From Bifidobacterium mellis (GTDB taxonomy: Bacteria > Actinomycetota > Actinomycetes > Actinomycetales > Bifidobacteriaceae): 64,000 nt of DNA. The notes below the pieces were generated by a model that did no database searches, was not told where the DNA came from, and saw only the letters and a program-made list of their open reading frames with translations. Location: NCBI RefSeq assembly GCF_000967265.1, contig NZ_KQ033885.1, forward strand, positions 1,221,538 through 1,285,537, written 5' to 3'. How positions within the stretch are numbered: position 1 is the stretch's first letter; each line of letters starts with the position of its first letter. Of this stretch, positions 1 to 8,935 are shown in pieces. Position numbers and translations under genes: made by a program.

Positions 1-133
1 CGTCAGTGATCATATAACCTTCATAGCCCTTGTCGGGCAGCCCCTGCAGGTGCCAGGAGTCGGACCCCGAGGTCAGCGAGGCCTCCTCTTGCAGGTCCAG
101 ATCCTTGGCTTTGGTATGCGTTTGTTCTGTCAT
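1..133 (-). CDS. Glycoside hydrolase family 3 beta-glucosidase-like protein (5' part only)
   Basis: Only the first 44 codons lie in the window; the gene runs off the left edge. The start is the ATG at 133, preceded by an AGGAAA-type ribosome binding site. The N-terminus has a hydrophilic lead followed by residues 23-44 (LTSGSDSWHLQGLP...GYEGYMITD), which resemble the opening of the GH3 catalytic domain, where a similar stretch leads into the DGPHG motif of beta-glucosidases. Such enzymes release glucose from beta-glucosides, usually in the cytoplasm of these bacteria. It lies 78 bp downstream of the sugar-symporter gene on the same strand, so import and hydrolysis are probably co-expressed. 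The catalytic residues are outside the window, so the substrate cannot be given. Confidence 0.75.
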   Translation of the reverse strand, partial: MTEQTHTKAKDLDLQEEASLTSGSDSWHLQGLPDKGYEGYMITD

Positions 134-211
134 GTCTTTTTCCTTTCGAGTTTTCGGGTTCGATTAGCCGGTCCGCGGCTCAGCACAGGTTCAGATTACA
201 GGTTTTCAGAC

Positions 212-1588
212 TCACTTGACCTTGCGGATCATCATGATGAAGACGGTTCCCACCAGCAGGCAGACGATGGCGACTGGGAAGATCATCCTGTAGCCGCCGA
301 AAACGCCAATGACCAGCGTGGTGCACCCGGGGGCGATCACCTGACCGATCGTATTGGCCAGGTTGAGGATGCCCAGATCCTTACCCGCCTCCTTGGCGTT
401 CGGCAACACGTCGACGTTCAGCGCCTGGTCGACTGACATGTAGCAGCCGTTGCCGATTCCAGCCAGGGCGGCATAGAAGTACATGCCCGTGGCGGTCGGC
501 ATCAGGAAGGGGAAGAGTATGCCGACGGCGAGGATCAGGCAGCTGGTGGCTACGATCACCTTCCGTCTGTGCAGGAAGTCCGAGAGCGGACCCGAGACCA
601 CGGAGGCCAGGATGGTTGTCACCACCGAGATCAGTGCCATGACCTTGAGTGTGGATGCGGCCTGGGCATCGCTCATGTGGCAGTACTTCTGCAGTATATA
701 AAGCTGGTAGCCCTGAATCATGAAGCAGCCGACGACGAAGGTGAACCTGCCCAGAAGCGCCAGGTAGAAGTCGCGGCAATTCTTGGTGGGCGGTATGAAG
801 GACCGGCCGACATCCGCCCAGGTCCGTTCCACGACCGTGTTGGCAGCCGACTTCTCCCGGGGCCAGATCAGCACGGTGAGAATGCCGGAAAAGAGGAAGA
901 TGATCATGGCGACTACAAGGCCGGTATGGATGTTGCCCATGAACGAGCTGCCGATGATGGTTCCCAACTGCTGGCCGATGACCTGGCTGGCACCATAGAG
1001 TGCCGAGTAGGTTCCCCTGGTCGACTCGGGAATCCTGTCTGAGAGGACTGCCACGGCCGGGGCTATCAAGCAGTTGATGCCCACCTGCACAATACACCAG
1101 CCGAAAATGATCATGGGGAGCGTATGGGACTCAATGACCAGCAGGAAGCCAAGGGCGCCGATGATGCCGCCCAGCACGATCCAGGGGGTGCGCTTGCCGA
1201 CTCGGAACCTGGACATGTCAGAGAGAGCGCCGAAAACAACGTTGGCCACCAAGGCGAACACGCAGCCTATCGAATTCATCGTCCCCAGAGCCGCTTCAGC
1301 GCTGACTCCATGCAGGGAATTGAAAATCTGAGGCAGGAGGACCCCGGACCCCATGGTAAATGGCGCGGCCCAGAGCAGGGATACCAGGACGAACCCAATG
1401 GCAAAGCGGACCTTCTCCGCGCTGTTGAGCCTTCTGCCCGTATCCGGAGCCAGGCTTGGATCCACGCCTTGATTCGCCACAGCACCTCCGGTCTCATCTA
1501 CAGAGGCCATGGCCTTGATGTTTTCCCCGATTCGGGCACCAGCCCCGTCGGCTGGGCCTCCCCTTCGATCCTTATTTTCGTCTACCAT
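212..1588 (-). CDS. MFS/GPH-type sugar:cation symporter
   Basis: This 458-residue membrane protein has a hydrophilic N-terminal tail of about 65 residues, then roughly twelve hydrophobic segments. The cytoplasmic loop motif GALSDMSRFRVGKRTPW and its repeat in the second half (SGPLSDFLHRRK) are typical of the glycoside-pentoside-hexuronide/sucrose symporter branch of the major facilitator superfamily. I chose the ATG at 1588 because a GGAG site sits 8 bases upstream; a GTG three codons earlier directly abuts that site and is less likely. The downstream GH3 gene suggests a beta-glucoside or oligosaccharide substrate, but this is inference. An inverted repeat lies just upstream. Confidence 0.88.
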   Translation of the reverse strand: MVDENKDRRGGPADGAGARIGENIKAMASVDETGGAVANQGVDPSLAPDTGRRLNSAEKVRFAIGFVLVSLLWAAPFTMGSGVLLPQIFNSLHGVSAEAALGTMNSIGCVFALVANVVFGALSDMSRFRVGKRTPWIVLGGIIGALGFLLVIESHTLPMIIFGWCIVQVGINCLIAPAVAVLSDRIPESTRGTYSALYGASQVIGQQLGTIIGSSFMGNIHTGLVVAMIIFLFSGILTVLIWPREKSAANTVVERTWADVGRSFIPPTKNCRDFYLALLGRFTFVVGCFMIQGYQLYILQKYCHMSDAQAASTLKVMALISVVTTILASVVSGPLSDFLHRRKVIVATSCLILAVGILFPFLMPTATGMYFYAALAGIGNGCYMSVDQALNVDVLPNAKEAGKDLGILNLANTIGQVIAPGCTTLVIGVFGGYRMIFPVAIVCLLVGTVFIMMIRKVK

Positions 1589-1624
1589 CGTTATCACTCC
1601 TTCGTGTGCAGCCTTGCAATCAGT

Positions 1625-1640
1625 GGCTCATCATTGAGCC
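1625..1640. promoter_or_regulatory. Perfect inverted repeat upstream of the symporter (possible operator)
   Basis: GGCTCA and TGAGCC arms of 6 bp are separated by TCAT, about 37-52 bases upstream of the symporter start. The position fits an operator for a local sugar regulator or a small leader hairpin. No regulator gene is visible in the window, and the match to a known operator family is not clear. Confidence 0.3.
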
Positions 1641-1704
1641 GTACCAATCTCCCCCTTCCATAACCGGCAATTGTTCCGAATATATTATCGGAGCGAACAG
1701 TGCA

Positions 1705-2901
1705 TTACGTGGGTTCTAAACAGGTTATTTTTCCGATAGCTGAGACGACTGAGTTCACATTTCGGCGGAATTCCGAGGATTCCGGCAGGAGCGACAGGGC
1801 CAGATATCCGTTGCCTGGCATGTCGAAAAAGTATCCGGGCTGGCCAGTCAACCCGTAGGACCCAATCAGACGAAGAATCAGCTCCTCCTCGTCGATGACC
1901 TGAGGAAAACGCAACAGAACGTTCCAGCCTCCCTCAGGCCTGAGCAGGGAGACGCAGGACTCCTTTTGGCTCAATGTCTGTCTGAGGATTTCGAGATTGC
2001 CCCTGATACGCTTGCCCACCCGGCTGGTCTGAACGGGAATATCCGAGAGCATGGCTTCCATATCCCTGGTGATCAGAAGACTCATGGGCAGGTAGTCATC
2101 GGCTATCAGGTCAAGATGACGCTTGGCGGCGGCTACTTGGTCTGCGGGCCCGGAAACCTGGATCCAGCCCAACTTGGCATGGGGGGCTGCCAGACTCTTC
2201 GAGAACCCATCCAGGGCGAAGGTCAGCACCCGATCCTCACCAGCCAGCCGGGCACGGCCCGGCAGGGGATCCAGAGGATAACCGAAGAAGACCTCGTCGG
2301 CGATGATGGCCACCCCCTGCCGCTGGCAGAGTTCCAGCAGCGACCGACGCTCTTCCGGATGAATGTAGGAACCGGTGGGGTTGTTGGGGTTGATAAGGAC
2401 CAGGGCACGGATACGGTCGCCTCCAGGCCCCTCCAGGGCCTGCCTTACCGTGGCCAAGTCAAGGACCCAGGACCCGTCATAGGTCAGGCGGTATGGTATT
2501 GTTCGGACGCATTCCAGACCGGCGATGGATTCAATCAGAGGATATCCCGGTCTGGGCTCCAGAATGGCGTCACCCGGGTCGCAGAGGAGCTTCATCAGCC
2601 AGGAATAAGCCTGGGATGTGGAAGAGAGCAGGTAGAGGTTATCAGGATCAACCGCAATACCACGATCCTTGCCGTACAAACTCTGATGCTTGGTCAGAAA
2701 CTCAGCCAGAGCCTGCCGAGCCTTACGAGGCCCCCTCGGTTCGGCCTCGTAGACCTGAGGCAGAAATGCCGGGGCCAGTCCGAAACGGGTGGGATTGGAA
2801 TCATTCAACCTGCCTAACTTGAGACCATGGGCTCGTGCTTCTGACTCGGCCAGAGCTATGCGATTGGGGCGGTCAGACCCGGTACGGTGAGAAAAATGCA
2901 T
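1705..2901 (-). CDS. Class I/II pyridoxal-phosphate aminotransferase
   Basis: The 398-residue protein has the fold-type I aminotransferase landmarks in order: NPNNPTG at 171-177, ADEVF near 201-205 (the cofactor-pyridine Asp and neighbours), and the Schiff-base lysine K235 in DGFSKSLAAPHAKLGW. This is the pattern of cytoplasmic enzymes that move amino groups between amino acids and 2-oxo acids. The substrate cannot be assigned from these motifs; alanine/valine-type or aspartate-type transaminases are both possible. It stands alone between the kinase gene upstream and the symporter downstream, with a gap of about 75 bp to ppgK, so co-transcription with ppgK is possible. Confidence 0.85.
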   Translation of the reverse strand: MHFSHRTGSDRPNRIALAESEARAHGLKLGRLNDSNPTRFGLAPAFLPQVYEAEPRGPRKARQALAEFLTKHQSLYGKDRGIAVDPDNLYLLSSTSQAYSWLMKLLCDPGDAILEPRPGYPLIESIAGLECVRTIPYRLTYDGSWVLDLATVRQALEGPGGDRIRALVLINPNNPTGSYIHPEERRSLLELCQRQGVAIIADEVFFGYPLDPLPGRARLAGEDRVLTFALDGFSKSLAAPHAKLGWIQVSGPADQVAAAKRHLDLIADDYLPMSLLITRDMEAMLSDIPVQTSRVGKRIRGNLEILRQTLSQKESCVSLLRPEGGWNVLLRFPQVIDEEELILRLIGSYGLTGQPGYFFDMPGNGYLALSLLPESSEFRRNVNSVVSAIGKITCLEPT

Positions 2902-2976
2902 GATTTTTCAGCTCCTCATCCGATCCAGCAACCGCCTAAACGCCTCATGTAGATTGGTCGCAGAAAACGCTCTGCT

Positions 2977-3747
2977 TCACCCCAGATGCTTTTGCCGGAG
3001 GTCAGCCAGATAAGCGGCACCCACGATACCGGCCTGGTTGCGCAGCTTGGCAGCCACAATGGGGGTCTTGATGTCGATGTGGGGCAGGAACTTCTCGCTC
3101 ATCCTGCTGACTCCGCCACCGACAACGAAGAAGTCAGGGTTGAAGTAGTGCTCAAGCAAGCGGTAGTACTTGGTCAGACGATTGGCCCACTTCTTATAGC
3201 TCAGCTTCTTGCGGTCACGCACCGATGATGCTGCGTACTTCTCTGCGTCCTTGCCGTCCAGCGTCAGATGGCCCAGCTCGCTGTTGGGAATCAGAACGCC
3301 GTTATATATCAGTGCCGTGCCGATGCCAGTGCCCAGTGTGGTGGCGATGACCAGACCCTTCTGGCCCTTGGCAGCCCCGTACTGCACCTCGGCAAGCCCG
3401 GCCGCATCCGCGTCGTTGACAACGCTGACGGGTCTACCGCAGGCCTTGGAAAGAACCTCTTGGACATTAGTACCGACCCAGGCCTGGTCCAGGTTGGCCA
3501 TGAAATCCAGCGGCTTGTCAGGCTTGACAGGGGCCGGGAAGGCGATGCCCACAGGCACATCCGACGGAACTTCAAAACGATCCAAGAGCTCCTTGACAAC
3601 AGCCCCCACAGCCTCTGGCGTGGAATGTTCCGGAGTCAGAATTTTTTTGCGAGGCTCTGCAAAATCGCCGATCGTCAAGTCAACAGGGGCAGCCTTAATG
3701 CCGGATCCACCAATATCCACTCCGAAAGCCTGCGCTGTTTCAATCAT
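2977..3747 (-). CDS. ppgK: Polyphosphate glucokinase (ROK family)
   Basis: The 256-residue protein matches the actinobacterial polyphosphate/ATP glucokinase closely. It has the N-terminal phosphate-binding loop FGVDIGGSGIKA (residues 8-19), NDADAAGLAE with the catalytic Asp, TLGTGIGTALIYNG, and IPNSELGHL. The family phosphorylates glucose to glucose-6-phosphate using inorganic polyphosphate or ATP in the cytoplasm. The ATG at 3747 has a good AAGGAG site. It is divergent from the nitroreductase gene, with about 170 bp between the two starts. With the nearby symporter and GH3 enzyme it would feed freed glucose into central metabolism. Confidence 0.93.
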   Translation of the reverse strand: MIETAQAFGVDIGGSGIKAAPVDLTIGDFAEPRKKILTPEHSTPEAVGAVVKELLDRFEVPSDVPVGIAFPAPVKPDKPLDFMANLDQAWVGTNVQEVLSKACGRPVSVVNDADAAGLAEVQYGAAKGQKGLVIATTLGTGIGTALIYNGVLIPNSELGHLTLDGKDAEKYAASSVRDRKKLSYKKWANRLTKYYRLLEHYFNPDFFVVGGGVSRMSEKFLPHIDIKTPIVAAKLRNQAGIVGAAYLADLRQKHLG

Positions 3748-3920
3748 TGCTGCTCCTTAGCTGATCAAAGATGAGGGTCCGAACCGGCACGGTAGCGATT
3801 GTACCCCAAGCCATGCCTCTGCAACTCGTAGGAGCGGCATGAGCCGGAAGAGGGTCAGGCTGTTTCGCTGGCACTGTGCTACAAACTGCAGGAAGAAGAA
3901 TTGAGTGGAATAATAAGGCT

Positions 3921-4700
3921 ATGACCGAACACACACAGCTCATTGATGCAGTTAACGTGCGCATCACTACCAGAGAATACGATCCTAAGCCTATCGATCC
4001 CGACCTCGCCAGACAGCTCGGCAGCACCTTGAACGCTCTGAATACGCTCAGCGGTCTGGACATGCAACTGGTCCTAGGCAAACCGGACGCCTTCGCGACC
4101 GACAACGCTTCCGGCCACCTGGCCAATGCGGCCAACTACCTTGCCCTGGTCGGACCCAAGGATGATCAGGAGAGCCTGGAAAAAGCCGGCTTTTATGGCG
4201 AGCGCATGGTTCTTGCCGCCACGCTGTATGGACTGGGGACAGGATGGGTGTCGGGCAGCTGGGACCGTCAGGCTGCCGAGCGCCACTGCCGGATCACCCC
4301 CAGCCAGTCGCTCTATCTGGTGGTCACCATCGGCTATCCGGCCGACCAGGTCGGCTACGGCAACCAGGACTTCGACAAGCTTTGCCAACGTCAGAGCGAG
4401 CATCGAACCTCCAAGAGTTATGAGGAGTTGACCTCAGCCATGAGCGCACAGGACCGCCAGGATGCACCGGAATGGTTCAAGGCCGGCGTGGCTGCCGCCG
4501 CCAAGGCTCCTTCGGCCATGAACGGACAGCCGGTGCTTTTCGCCTGGGACAAGGACACAGGCGATGCGATCGCCACCCTGGACCCCTCGGTTTCCTACAG
4601 GTCCGCAGTCGACCTGGGCATAGCCAAAATGAACTTCCAGATCGGGGCCGGGGGCGGCACATGGACCTGGGGCGATGGAGGCCGTTTCATCAGGTCCTGA
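3921..4700 (+). CDS. Nitroreductase-family FMN oxidoreductase
   Basis: From the ATG at 3921 the product is 259 residues. An upstream in-frame extension exists but lacks a convincing ribosome site; the chosen start has only a weak AAGG. The protein looks like the nitroreductase family in its two-lobed form. It has an N-terminal ITTREYDPKPID segment (the arginine-containing FMN contact of the family), LAATLYGLGTGWVSGSW in the middle, and a second segment AAKAPSAMNGQPVLFAWD. Members reduce nitro compounds, quinones or flavins with NAD(P)H. The physiological substrate is unknown here. The C-terminus ends right after TWTWGDGGRFIRS, slightly short of many relatives. Confidence 0.75.
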   Translation: MTEHTQLIDAVNVRITTREYDPKPIDPDLARQLGSTLNALNTLSGLDMQLVLGKPDAFATDNASGHLANAANYLALVGPKDDQESLEKAGFYGERMVLAATLYGLGTGWVSGSWDRQAAERHCRITPSQSLYLVVTIGYPADQVGYGNQDFDKLCQRQSEHRTSKSYEELTSAMSAQDRQDAPEWFKAGVAAAAKAPSAMNGQPVLFAWDKDTGDAIATLDPSVSYRSAVDLGIAKMNFQIGAGGGTWTWGDGGRFIRS

Positions 4701-4751
4701 CCGTAGCGGTATCCCAGTGACCCGGCAAGGGGCCGTGTAGGGTGATGAACT

Positions 4752-5525
4752 ATGAACAATGGAGCATCTTCATCACAATCCGTCGCCGAACCGAGCACTG
4801 AAGCGGGTTCGACAACCCTGTACCTGACCCGGCACGGCAGAACGACGGCCAACGTCATGCATCTGATGCAGGGCTGGTCCGATTTTCCCCTGACCAGGCA
4901 AGGTCGCGAGGATGTGCGTCAGTTCGGCCGGGGACTGCGACCCATTCGTTTCCGGGCAGCCTGGAGTAGCGATCTGAGCCGACAGTATGAAACGGCCCGC
5001 CTGGCCCTTGACATGTCCGGCAATGGTGACCTGCGGGTGGGGGTGGACCCCGATCTGCGCGAGGACAATTTCGGCAGTTTCGAGGGCCGGGACGAGCCCA
5101 CCACTCTGAACCAGGTCTGCGCCGCCATGGGTTTCAAGGACTTTGCCGCGGCCAAGGCAACCTACGGCAGGGACATCCCCGTCCATATGCAGGACACTTT
5201 CCACCGGCTGGATACCCAGGACGTCCTGTCCGCCGGACTGGAGAAAGAGGACCGGGCTGAGACCACGGCCCAGGTCCGCGGCAGAATGATCGGCGCGCTG
5301 ACGCGCATCGCCCGGTCTGCCATCGAAGAGGGAGGCGGACCTGTCCTGGTGGTCTCCTCGGGCATGTGCCTGCAACAGTTCCTGGTGGCCATCGACGACC
5401 ACTGCCCCATTCCCGACATGGACAACACCGCAGTCACCAAGGTGATTTATGGGGATGACGGCTTCCGCCTGGCGGGCCCGGTCAGCTCCATGGAATACTT
5501 CCAGGCAGGCAGCCAGGACAAGTAG
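4752..5525 (+). CDS. Histidine phosphatase (phosphoglycerate mutase-like) family protein
   Basis: This 257-residue protein has the phosphohistidine signature LTRHGRTTANVMHLMQGWSD near residues 27-46, with the family arrangement of His and two Arg residues, and a later acidic motif EDNFGSFEGRDEP. Branch members are cofactor-dependent phosphoglycerate mutases or, more often when unlinked to glycolysis genes, broad phosphatases of sugar phosphates. The start at 4752 is preceded by AGGGTGATG. It follows the nitroreductase by 51 bp and may share its transcript. The substrate is not predictable. Confidence 0.85.
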   Translation: MNNGASSSQSVAEPSTEAGSTTLYLTRHGRTTANVMHLMQGWSDFPLTRQGREDVRQFGRGLRPIRFRAAWSSDLSRQYETARLALDMSGNGDLRVGVDPDLREDNFGSFEGRDEPTTLNQVCAAMGFKDFAAAKATYGRDIPVHMQDTFHRLDTQDVLSAGLEKEDRAETTAQVRGRMIGALTRIARSAIEEGGGPVLVVSSGMCLQQFLVAIDDHCPIPDMDNTAVTKVIYGDDGFRLAGPVSSMEYFQAGSQDK

Positions 5526-5627
5526 CAGGCAGAACGTTCAAGCGCGCCGCACTTCTCCGGCTGTTGGATTTTAGCGGTTTTATTGCCTTCCTGCTTGTCT
5601 TGAAAATGCACCAGCAGCAAGAGGGAA

Positions 5628-5656
5628 TTGACCATTCCAAGGACCGCAGCTATATT
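5628..5656 (+). promoter_or_regulatory. Sigma-70-type promoter of the riboflavin-uptake operon
   Basis: TTGACC (5628-5633) and TATATT (5651-5656) are separated by exactly 17 bases. Transcription would begin near 5663, right at the first strand of the FMN riboswitch, which strongly supports the assignment. Confidence 0.8.
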
Positions 5657-5660
5657 GAAA

Positions 5661-5795
5661 TCGTCAGTTTCAGGGAAGGTGAAAGTCCTTACTGGCGGTA
5701 TCCGGCTGAATGCCGGGAGCCCGCGACCCGCGCAAGCGGTGGATATCGGTCAAAATCCGAAGCCAACGGTTACAGTCCGGATGGAAGAAACGAGG
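5661..5795 (+). promoter_or_regulatory. FMN riboswitch (RFN element)
   Basis: The conserved RFN blocks appear in order: AGGGAAGGTGAAAGTCC then ACTGGCGGT, GGAGCCCGCGACCCGCG, CAAAATCCGAAGCCAACGG, and TTACAGTCCGGATGGAAGA. The closing stem can form between GTTTC at 5667-5671 and GAAAC at 5787-5791. The GAGG ribosome binding site (5792-5795) follows directly on that stem, so FMN binding probably controls translation initiation of ribU. An ATG inside the aptamer (5781) should not be taken as a start. Confidence 0.96.
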
Positions 5796-5801
5796 CCCTC
5801 T

Positions 5802-6407
5802 ATGAGCATGCCCAATTCTCATTCGCACACCACTACAAACAAGGACACGCGCTTCAACGATGTCCACTCCACAGGTGCAGGTGGTTCAGGACGCTGGTCG
5901 ACCAAGCGGATTGCAGTCTACGCGCTCTTCGTAGCCCTGGCCATGGTTCTGAGCTTCTTCTCCTTCCCGATCTTTCCTGCCGCACCCTGGCTCAAATATG
6001 ACCCCTCGGGCATCGTCGTCCTGGTATGCGGCTTCGCCTTCGGCCCAGCGGCTGCCGCCATCATCTCCATCCTGGGATTCGTCCCGCACCTGTTCACCAA
6101 CCCCTTCGGTGCTCTGATCTCGATGATCGTGGCCCTGGCTCTGAGCGTGCCGGCGGCCTTGGTCTACCGGAGGATGCACAGCCGTAAAGGAGCGGTCATC
6201 GGGATCGTCTCCGGCGCTGTTCTGGGCGTGATCGCAGCCATACTGTGCAACGTGGTGATCACCCCCTTCTACGCGCACATGTCCATGGCCAAGGTGATTG
6301 CCATGATCGTGCCGATCCTTCTGCCCTTCAACCTGATGAAGTTCGCCATCCACGGCGTGGTCACTTTCCTGATCTACAAGCCCATCTCCACGCTGATCAA
6401 CAAGTAG
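5802..6407 (+). CDS. ribU: Riboflavin ECF transporter S component RibU
   Basis: This 201-residue membrane protein starts at the ATG at 5802, just behind the FMN riboswitch and its GAGG site. About 40 polar residues lead into roughly five or six hydrophobic segments: VYALFVALAMVLSFFSFPIF, ASGIVVLVCGFAFGPA-like, and FGALISMIVALALSVPAALV, among others. Glycine/alanine-rich turns of this kind are typical of energy-coupling-factor substrate-binding subunits. The riboswitch makes riboflavin the expected substrate, and RibU imports it with the EcfA/EcfT module. The next gene, 21 bp downstream, encodes exactly that module, so this is a self-contained group I-like arrangement. Confidence 0.93.
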   Translation: MSMPNSHSHTTTNKDTRFNDVHSTGAGGSGRWSTKRIAVYALFVALAMVLSFFSFPIFPAAPWLKYDPSGIVVLVCGFAFGPAAAAIISILGFVPHLFTNPFGALISMIVALALSVPAALVYRRMHSRKGAVIGIVSGAVLGVIAAILCNVVITPFYAHMSMAKVIAMIVPILLPFNLMKFAIHGVVTFLIYKPISTLINK

Positions 6408-6428
6408 GCCACGGCGGTTCGGAACGTC

Positions 6429-8873
6429 ATGGCAGCATCCATGACCCAATCCACAGGCTCCGATTCAGCGGATTCGAAGGCAACCGTCGCCCGACTCAAC
6501 CAGGTCTCTTTCTCCTATGACGAAGGCCAGACCTGGGCCCTGGACCATCTTTCCATGGAGGTGCATGCAGGCGAGCATCTATGCATCCTGGGAGCAAATG
6601 GTTCCGGCAAATCCACGCTGGGAAGCATCCTCTCGGGTGCGACGGCACCTGACCACGGCCAGGTCGAGCTTATGGGCCGAGCGGTCTGCTCCGACACCCC
6701 GGATCAGGGCCGACAGATCGACACTGAGGCCTACCGACAGGCACGGCGGAGCATCGGCATGGTCTTTCAGAGCCCTGAGGACCAGATCGTGACCACCGTC
6801 GTCCAGGACGACGTGGCTTTCGGACCCGAGAATCTGGGCATACCCCGCCAGAAGATGCTCTCCTGTGTGCCAGCGGCCCTGAAACAGGTCGACTTGCAGA
6901 CGCGGATGAATGATGATCCCACCCGCATGTCGGGCGGACAGCAACAACGACTGGCCCTGGCCGGCGGCCTGGCCATGAATCCAGGCATGATGGTGCTGGA
7001 CGAACCTGGTGCCATGCTCGACGCGGCCGGTCGACAGGAGATTCAATCAATCCTCTGCCGGCTGACGACCCAGGGCACGGCTGTCGTGCACATCACCCAC
7101 CTGCTCGAACAGGCCAGACAGGCCGATCGGGTCCTGGTACTTGACCATGGGCGCATCGTGGCCTCCGGAAGTCCGAACCAGATCCTGAACAGGCAGGATC
7201 TGCCAGCCCTTGTCGGCGAACCTGACCCAAATCCGCTGACCCAAAGCAAGGTATCAGACACGGATGCGAAGACCCCGGTCGATGACCACGCTCTCCCCAT
7301 GGTCAAGTTGTCTGATGTCTCTTACAGTTTTCCGGATTCCGGGAGCAAAGCCCTCAGCCAAGTGAATCTGGAGCTGGCGGCAGGACAGACCCTAGCCATC
7401 ATCGGGCGCAATGGATCCGGCAAGTCCACCCTGGCCAGGCTCATCTGCGCCCTGGCCACCCCAGACAGCGGATCCATCCAGGTGGCCGGCCTGCCCCTGG
7501 CCGGGCCCGACCGGCCCAAGGCCAAGCATCTGCGACGACGGAATCTGAAGCTTCTGCGCCAAAGGGTCGGCTATGTCATGCAATACCCCGAACATCAGCT
7601 TTTTGCGGACACCGTTGCCCAGGACATCGCCTATGGTCCGCACAACCTGGGCTATGGGCCCGAACAGGTGCAGCAGCGGGTGGATGAGGCCATGAAGCTT
7701 CTGGGCATCAGTGACCTGGCCGACCGCTCCCCCTTCGACCTCTCGGGGGGTCAGCGGCGCCTGGTGGCCATCGCCGGCGTCGTGGCCTGCAGCCCGCAAC
7801 TGCTGGTTTTGGACGAAGCCACCGCCAGTCTCGACCCCCAGGCCTGCGTACGAATTATGGCATTGCTTCGGGTGCTCCATCAGCGCGGCGTCACCATCGT
7901 CATGAGCACCCACGCCGATCGCGAGGCCCTGGACCTGGCCGACCAGACCCTGCTCCTGGAGCATGGAGAAACGCTAGCCTATGGGCCTACTGCCAAAGTC
8001 GTGGAGCGCTACCATCAGCTGCTCGCCACAGACGCAGCGGAGAAGGAGGCCGCTGGCAAAGAAACTTCAGGCAGGAAAGCGGATCGCACCCAAGCCGACC
8101 AGAAACCCTTATCCTTGCTGGCAAGGCTGGACCCGCGAGCCAAGCTGGTGACCTTCCTCCTAGCCATGTTCACCGCTTTCGCCATTTCCACGCCTGCGCA
8201 GCTTGTTCTGGCGCTGGTGGTTACTATCGGCCTCTTTGCCGCCGCCCGAGCCCCACTTCGTTCCATTATGAAATCAGTCAAGGGCTTTCTGATCCTCATG
8301 CTTCTACTGGCCGTATTCAATCTTCTGGTCACCCAGACCGGCCGTAGACTGGCTGCCTGGGGTCCATTCGTGCTGACCACCGGTGGCATCTGGGTGGCTG
8401 TGCTCTATGCCTGCCGCTTCATGCTGATCATCTTTCTGGGCGCGCTCCTAGTGGAGACCACCACCCCAACGCAGATGACCGATGCCTGTGAATCGCTGCT
8501 GAGTCCACTGTCCAGGCTGGGCATCCACACCAATGAGATAGCCCTGGTCCTCTCACTGGCTCTGCGCTTCATCCCCACACTGGGACGTGAGGTTCAGGCC
8601 ATCGTGGAAGCCCAGTCAGCCCGTGGCGGATCCATCGAGTCCGGCTCGCTCTCGCAACGCCTGCATGCGGCCATAGCCATCACGGTTCCCGTCTTCGCCG
8701 GAGCTCTGCGCCACGCTGACAATCTGAGCCGGGCCTTGGATGCCCGATGCTATGAGGGCAGCCGTCAACAGCGCACCCACTACCGATTGCTGCAACTGGG
8801 CAGGATGGACATCCTGTTCATTGCTCTCATGGCCCTTTATCTGTTGGCCCTGCTGCTGCATCCCCTGTTCTGA
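6429..8873 (+). CDS. Fused ECF transporter energising module (EcfA-EcfA'-EcfT)
   Basis: One 814-residue polypeptide carries two ABC ATPases and a transmembrane coupling protein. ATPase 1 has Walker A GANGSGKST (55-63), signature MSGGQ (177-181) and Walker B MMVLDEP. ATPase 2 has Walker A GRNGSGKST (326-334), signature LSGGQ (438-442) and LLVLDEAT. A charged linker (about 540-566) leads to an EcfT domain (567-814) with several membrane spans and the coupling-helix motifs SARGG and LDARCYEG. ATPase 1 reads DEPGAMLD where a Thr or Ser is usual after DEP. The module powers vitamin uptake by RibU and perhaps other S components. The usual arrangement is three separate subunits. Confidence 0.93.
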   Translation: MAASMTQSTGSDSADSKATVARLNQVSFSYDEGQTWALDHLSMEVHAGEHLCILGANGSGKSTLGSILSGATAPDHGQVELMGRAVCSDTPDQGRQIDTEAYRQARRSIGMVFQSPEDQIVTTVVQDDVAFGPENLGIPRQKMLSCVPAALKQVDLQTRMNDDPTRMSGGQQQRLALAGGLAMNPGMMVLDEPGAMLDAAGRQEIQSILCRLTTQGTAVVHITHLLEQARQADRVLVLDHGRIVASGSPNQILNRQDLPALVGEPDPNPLTQSKVSDTDAKTPVDDHALPMVKLSDVSYSFPDSGSKALSQVNLELAAGQTLAIIGRNGSGKSTLARLICALATPDSGSIQVAGLPLAGPDRPKAKHLRRRNLKLLRQRVGYVMQYPEHQLFADTVAQDIAYGPHNLGYGPEQVQQRVDEAMKLLGISDLADRSPFDLSGGQRRLVAIAGVVACSPQLLVLDEATASLDPQACVRIMALLRVLHQRGVTIVMSTHADREALDLADQTLLLEHGETLAYGPTAKVVERYHQLLATDAAEKEAAGKETSGRKADRTQADQKPLSLLARLDPRAKLVTFLLAMFTAFAISTPAQLVLALVVTIGLFAAARAPLRSIMKSVKGFLILMLLLAVFNLLVTQTGRRLAAWGPFVLTTGGIWVAVLYACRFMLIIFLGALLVETTTPTQMTDACESLLSPLSRLGIHTNEIALVLSLALRFIPTLGREVQAIVEAQSARGGSIESGSLSQRLHAAIAITVPVFAGALRHADNLSRALDARCYEGSRQQRTHYRLLQLGRMDILFIALMALYLLALLLHPLF

Positions 8874-8902
8874 GGGGTCCGGCTACGTCAAGCATTTAGG
8901 TT

Positions 8903-8935
8903 CCTTGTTCCTTCAAGGTCAACAAGGCCTTCTTC
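8903..8935 (+). terminator. Possible terminator of the ribU-ecf operon
   Basis: CCTTGTT (8903-8909) pairs with AACAAGG (8921-8927) across an 11-base loop and is followed by a pyrimidine-rich CCTTCTTCC. It lies 30 bases past the ecf stop codon. The stem is short and the tail is not a clean T run. Confidence 0.4.
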
